A program made the translations under genes and the position numbers. From assembly GCA_037127315.1 (NCBI GenBank), contig JBBBDQ010000421.1, forward strand, positions 1,537,001 to 1,601,000: a stretch of 64,000 bases of DNA, read 5' to 3'. Below the pieces are notes generated by a model. The model was not told the DNA's origin. It did not search any database and saw nothing but the letters and a program-made list of their open reading frames with translations. The stretch comes from Ascarosepion bandense (lineage: Eukaryota; Mollusca; Cephalopoda; Sepiida; Sepiidae). Positions 38,414 to 43,900 of the stretch are shown piece by piece; positions within the stretch are counted from its first letter, which is position 1, and the number at the start of each line of letters is the position of its first letter.

Positions 38414-40036
38414 GAGTTATTGCTCATCCATTTCCACTGAACAAATTCACAAACCAACTTTTTAATGTATGGGATAATAGTTCAGTATATTAAAGCATAA
38501 GTTTGTGAATTTGGTAACATAGTAATTGTGGGTTCATTTCCTGAGGCAGGTAGTACAGTTTTAAACTCAGGGTAAACAGGACAAGCAATAATTGAGCAGT
38601 ACTAAATTCCTAGACATAAACAGTGGAACAAGAGCTATCTACTCCTGTAGATTAAATTTCAAAATTCCCTGAAGAAAGCTGAAGGGAACAACAGCTGAAA
38701 TGTAACAATAACAAAATAAGAGTACATTAATCTGATTCTAAATAGAAGATAAATCCTTATTGCAGACATTCAGACAAAAGAAAATAATCTATGAAAACAT
38801 TTTAAAGTGATTTCCAAACAACTCTTTCCAGCTTTTTAAAGATTTTTAACTTTCAATCATATAACATTTTTAATCTAAATTATAAAAATGTTTTTTTGAT
38901 GTTAAAAGTATAAAATTATCAAAAGTTATACTTACTGGGGAAATTAAATATGAATCAGACACTTTTTTTGATTTTACTAATTCATTCATAGTCAGAATAA
39001 ATCCCATTAAATCATGATAGGCCTACAAAAATAAAAGCAAAATAAGTACATTTTTAAGAAAGCATAAAATGACACCAATTCTTATGACATTCAGTAAAAA
39101 TTATGTTCTTAACAAATTTAATTTTAATTTTTATATAAAATATGAAATAAAAATTTCTTTCTTAAAAGACTTAATAAGATTTCAGAATAATAACTATTAA
39201 ATCAAATTTAAATCACTCTGCAGTGATTTTTTAAAAAAGGAATGTGTGTATGTGTGTGTGTGTGTGTGTGTTTCATTAAAGAAAGGTATGTTGCAGTTGG
39301 AATTTAGTGAGTTTCCAAGTGTGTTTAAATGAGTCCTAATTGAGCTAATTGGTCAGAGAGATGTAATGTGAGTCTTCTTGATAGGTATGTAGTGATATGT
39401 CCAATATAATTATTCATGAATTTGGTTTGATCAGAATGACAGTTCTGTAAAAGACATGTGATACTGGTTCTCTGTAATTTGGATCTTGCAGTTGAGTTGT
39501 TGTTGTTGTTGAAGATAAGGTTAGCTGTTTTAATTTTTTCTAGTAGATAATTTAATTTTCTTGTTCTAATCAACTGGGGTTGTGTATTTCTTTACAATGT
39601 TTCTAAGAGAAAATTCATCCCACAACATACTTGTAGAAAATATAACTATAATAGCATCATCCACATGTAAAAAGGGTCTCAAAATAATGGAAGCATTGAT
39701 TAAAAAAAAGCCAACATAATATCAACTATCAACATGATCACAATGTGCTGACCATGTTTGTAAAAAAAAATTACATTCCCATAACTTGAGATACATACAT
39801 ACATAAAAATCTACATTCAGTTAAAAATAAAAGTAAACATTCTTGATAAGGGCTAAAAGAATAGCAGAAACCTCTCAGATATGCAGAACATTTCGAAAAG
39901 TTTTATACACCTTATGCCCAGGAAAAAAAATAATTATACAAACATAAAAAATGTTAATGCTTAACTGCAGTGTCTTGCCAGTCGGCTGTAATGAAACTTG
40001 TAAAAAAAAAAAAAGAGAGGATTTCTGCCTAAATAC

Positions 40037-40088
<52 letters not shown>

Positions 40089-40897
40089 AGCATGCAGTGT
40101 GGGTATAGAAGAATCCAAAGGAGTATCCTGTACATACAGTGGTAGGATAACTCTCTAAGAGAGCTCTAAATATATATGTATATAAATACATATAGAGCAA
40201 ATATAAGAAAAATTAAGGCAGACATGTTATTTCATGGTAAATTGGAAGTATAGGCCTATTTCAGGCGAACCATCATCAGCTTCCATCTTTATTTTACAAA
40301 GGATTTTACACGAATTCAAAACATTCGTGTAAAATTATGTAGAATACAAAAGATTTGTGTAAAATCCTTTGTAAAATAAAGACAGAAGCTGATGATGGCT
40401 TGCCTGAAATAGGCCTATACTTCTGATTTACCATGAAATAACGTGTCTGCCTTAATTTTTCTTATATATATATATATAGTTGTGGTGTTTTCCCCCTAAA
40501 GAGTCTATGTTGGACTCTTCCATCCATCTACTATAAGATTAGTAGGAGAGAAGGCCTTGGGAGAACAGGGGAACAGTCGAATTGATTGAATGCTGACAAC
40601 TCACACACACACACTAGTTGTGTACTACTCTTCTGTTGTGTTTAATGTTAAATATACATTATTTCTATAACACATATTTTGTTATTTCTTAAACCTTTCA
40701 CTTGGTCACAACAATCAGTATATTAGTCTTGGGAGAGAAAACAAAATCACTATTAGAGACCTTGGGGGAACAGTTGAATTGAATGCTGGACAAACCAACA
40801 CATACACTAGTCATGTAATACTCTTTTGTATTTACTGTTAAATATACAATATTTCTATAACACATGTTTTGTTATTTCTTAAACCATTCACTTGGTC

Positions 40898-40942
<45 letters not shown>

Positions 40943-43900
40943 GAGACAAAGAGTAAGATAAACAGCAGTAAATCAATAATTTTTCAGGTATTTTTGACAG
41001 TACCTTTGAATTCCTCCATTTGTCCATATCTTCAGGTTTGTGAATTTCTTTAATTGGCTTAATAAACTCATTTTTCTCCAAATCCACCAAACACAATGTA
41101 GATGCTGAAGAAACACAAAATATTATTTCAATATAATTTTATATGAAACTGTAAAAGTATCTTTCAAATTGAATTGAACATTTTGAATTTAGAAGATAAC
41201 ACCAAGACAAATGATTAAAATACATCTTTAAGTATAAGTTTCAATCTTTGAAATCTGTTATTCAGCAACCAGATATCTTGCACAATCTGATCTTTTAATT
41301 ACATAAAACAGCTAAAAAGTAAAACATTTTCCAAGCAGAGAAATGATCACTACACAGACTAAATATTGTCTCTATAACAACCAATCTTGTTTACAATAGT
41401 ATTTCATTGTTAAAGCAATTCTGCCAGATTTTTTGTTTATTAACAGTTACTGTTTCAATATTAAAATAGTTGTTTAGTTGATTGTTTAGTTTTTATGGCA
41501 TATCAACCTCGGCGGGGTCATTTATTGCCAACTAAATTTTATTTATTTTATTACTGGTAATACCTTTTTGTTTCAACAATTTATTGTTGTTTTTATATAA
41601 GTTTTGTGTCTAGTAATACTTTTTCTTTTTGAGTATCAAGATTCATTGGGATTTGTATTTAAGGGCAGGGTCCCCAAGTCCTACCCTTGATTGGAGTAGA
41701 TAGATCTATCTACCGGCCAGTTCACACTCCACCCATGTCTATTGAACAGGTTAAGAGGCTCATCCCTTGTTCCTTGTTTAGGATGTGGTTTCCGGCTTTC
41801 TCTTTTCCAATCTTTTCACTTTGTTTTTTTTTTCAATTGGAGTAGATAGATCTATCTATCGCCCGGTTCACACTCCACCCACGTCTATTGAACAGGTTAA
41901 GAGGCTCATCCTTTGTTCCCTGTTTAGGATGTAGTTTCTGGCTTTCTCTTTTCCAATCTTCTCACTATTACGTATCCCCCTGCACATCAGTGGCATTACC
42001 GCCTTGCTTGGGGGTGATACAATTAAAAAAAAAAAAATTTAACCCATAACTGGAGGGAAAAGAAGGATTAATGCCTTTTCCAAGAGTACCAGTGCTTAAG
42101 TGAATGCAGGGTATTCAACTGGAATTCGAACTTGGCTCACCAATTTCTCTTTCCTAGCTGATATCCACTGCACCACAACGCACATCCGTCACTAAATGCT
42201 TACGGCACCTGGTATTCCCAAGCGGTCACCCATCTAAGTACTGACCAGGCTCAACGTTGCTTAACTTTAGTGATCGAGCAAGAACCTGTGTATTTAATGT
42301 GATATGACCATAAGCCCAATATTAAAATAGAAATAAACTGAAAACTTGATAGAGGAACAATACTCCATGAAAAGTTCATTTTGAGCTTACAATGAATTCA
42401 GTTTAATATAGAAATGAAGTTTGATGAAAAAATTTCAATCTCTGGATAAGATGATCAATAAACTGAAAAAAATATAATGAAGAGTGGACTTGATTAGTTT
42501 GAAATGATGAAAACCAAAAATTCAAGAAAAGGGAAGAAAAGGGATTCCAGTAGTGACATGAAAATTATTTTATCCAGTATATACATTTTCATAAAATTAT
42601 AAATTTCAAAATTCTATTTGTGGAAAATAAGTTAAATATTCTTAATATAAAAAGATTTTCTTCATAAAGTAAACAAAATCAGCTGACACCAACATAAAAT
42701 TGAATTTTCTTAAATATCATATTTTTCAAAAATAAGTAAAAAAAAAACTAACTACAGATTCTTCACTAACAAACATTTTTTTTTTGTTCTAATGCAACAA
42801 CAAAATGAAGGTTTGATCTGAATAGTAAAATATAAAAGATGAGATGAATAATAGTTTCCATAAATCAATTATTTCATTTTAACTATTATTACATTTTCTT
42901 ACTTTTCTCATCTTCAGACTGAAAGCCACAATGTCAACAGTATTATTTTGTATACCAGTTATGAGAATAACTCAATTAGAGAAATCAAAAATTAAGCTTT
43001 TTTTCTATTAATCTTTTGTTCTTAAACCATAGTTATAAAATTTAAACGCTCTACTAGATTAACTTCTAGGTCCCACCCTTTTACCATTGAAATAGTTAAA
43101 TGTAACCGCAACTTCTATTGCAACAGTTTCTTTTCTGACACTTTCCGCCTATAAAACTCCCTTCCATTTACTTGCTTCCCTGATCACTATAATCTCCAAA
43201 AATGTAAATGCAACCTCAATTGTCATCTTTTATCTTCTTAAATTCCATTCATTTTTTATCCTTTCTTCAATACCCCCTGTACCCAGTTTTTTTTGTTTGT
43301 TTTTTTTCTCACTGTAACCCCCTGCGCACTAGTGGTGGTCCCACATTGCTTGGAGTGAAATGAGTTTAAAAAAAAAAAAAGAGATCTGTTTGTGCAACTG
43401 TTTCAACATAATCAAGTTTCATTTTGATTTCTCTGGTTATTCATCCAAATTGTGTTCATTATAATCTAATAAATAAAAATGACAGTTTTTGTATCTTGAT
43501 AATACTTTTTCCAATCTATCTGAAAAGGTGTTTGTTTTTTCATGTGTCTGTTTTCCTGCAATTATTCAAATTCCTGAATTTGAAAAACAAATTTTAATTT
43601 ATTTTTTCCTGCATAATTGTTCCCCTCACCACCAAGAAAACTTTCAGAAAATGCTTTTATGACTTTAATAAAAGCATATATAGAATAAAAATGTATTTTT
43701 TTTAAACTATTGTTTTGTAGGGGAACTCGGCTATACTTTGTGTCAAACATAACTAAACTTCCCATATTTAATAAATCGGAAGATTGAACAAGCATCAAAG
43801 GATAAAAAAGATAAAAAAAACATCTTCTTTTATAATAATAGAAATGTGATTTATTAATTAAAATATTACATAAATTTTGTTATTATTAAGAATTGTACTT

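Larger units (their letters stand above)
33302..38935 (-). other. PTPA intron 3
   Basis: Holds a solo LTR (33493-33793), a complete non-autonomous LTR element (34520-38054), an ACTAGCATC-family repeat (38059-38310) and a 31-bp-class T run near 38385-38413. The remainder is AT-rich. Confidence 0.78.
39023..41003 (-). other. PTPA intron 2
   Basis: Contains (GT)n at 39245-39271, (TA)n at 40039-40085 and 40904-40938, the palindromic element at 40201-40468 and an LTR-like tandem duplication at 40478-40903. The rest is AT-rich. Confidence 0.75.

Noticed and set aside
40201..40468. Calling the palindromes active hammerhead ribozymes
   Set aside because: The core order is present but the cleavage-site strand is not visible, and the inverted arms would pair with each other; kept only as a resemblance.
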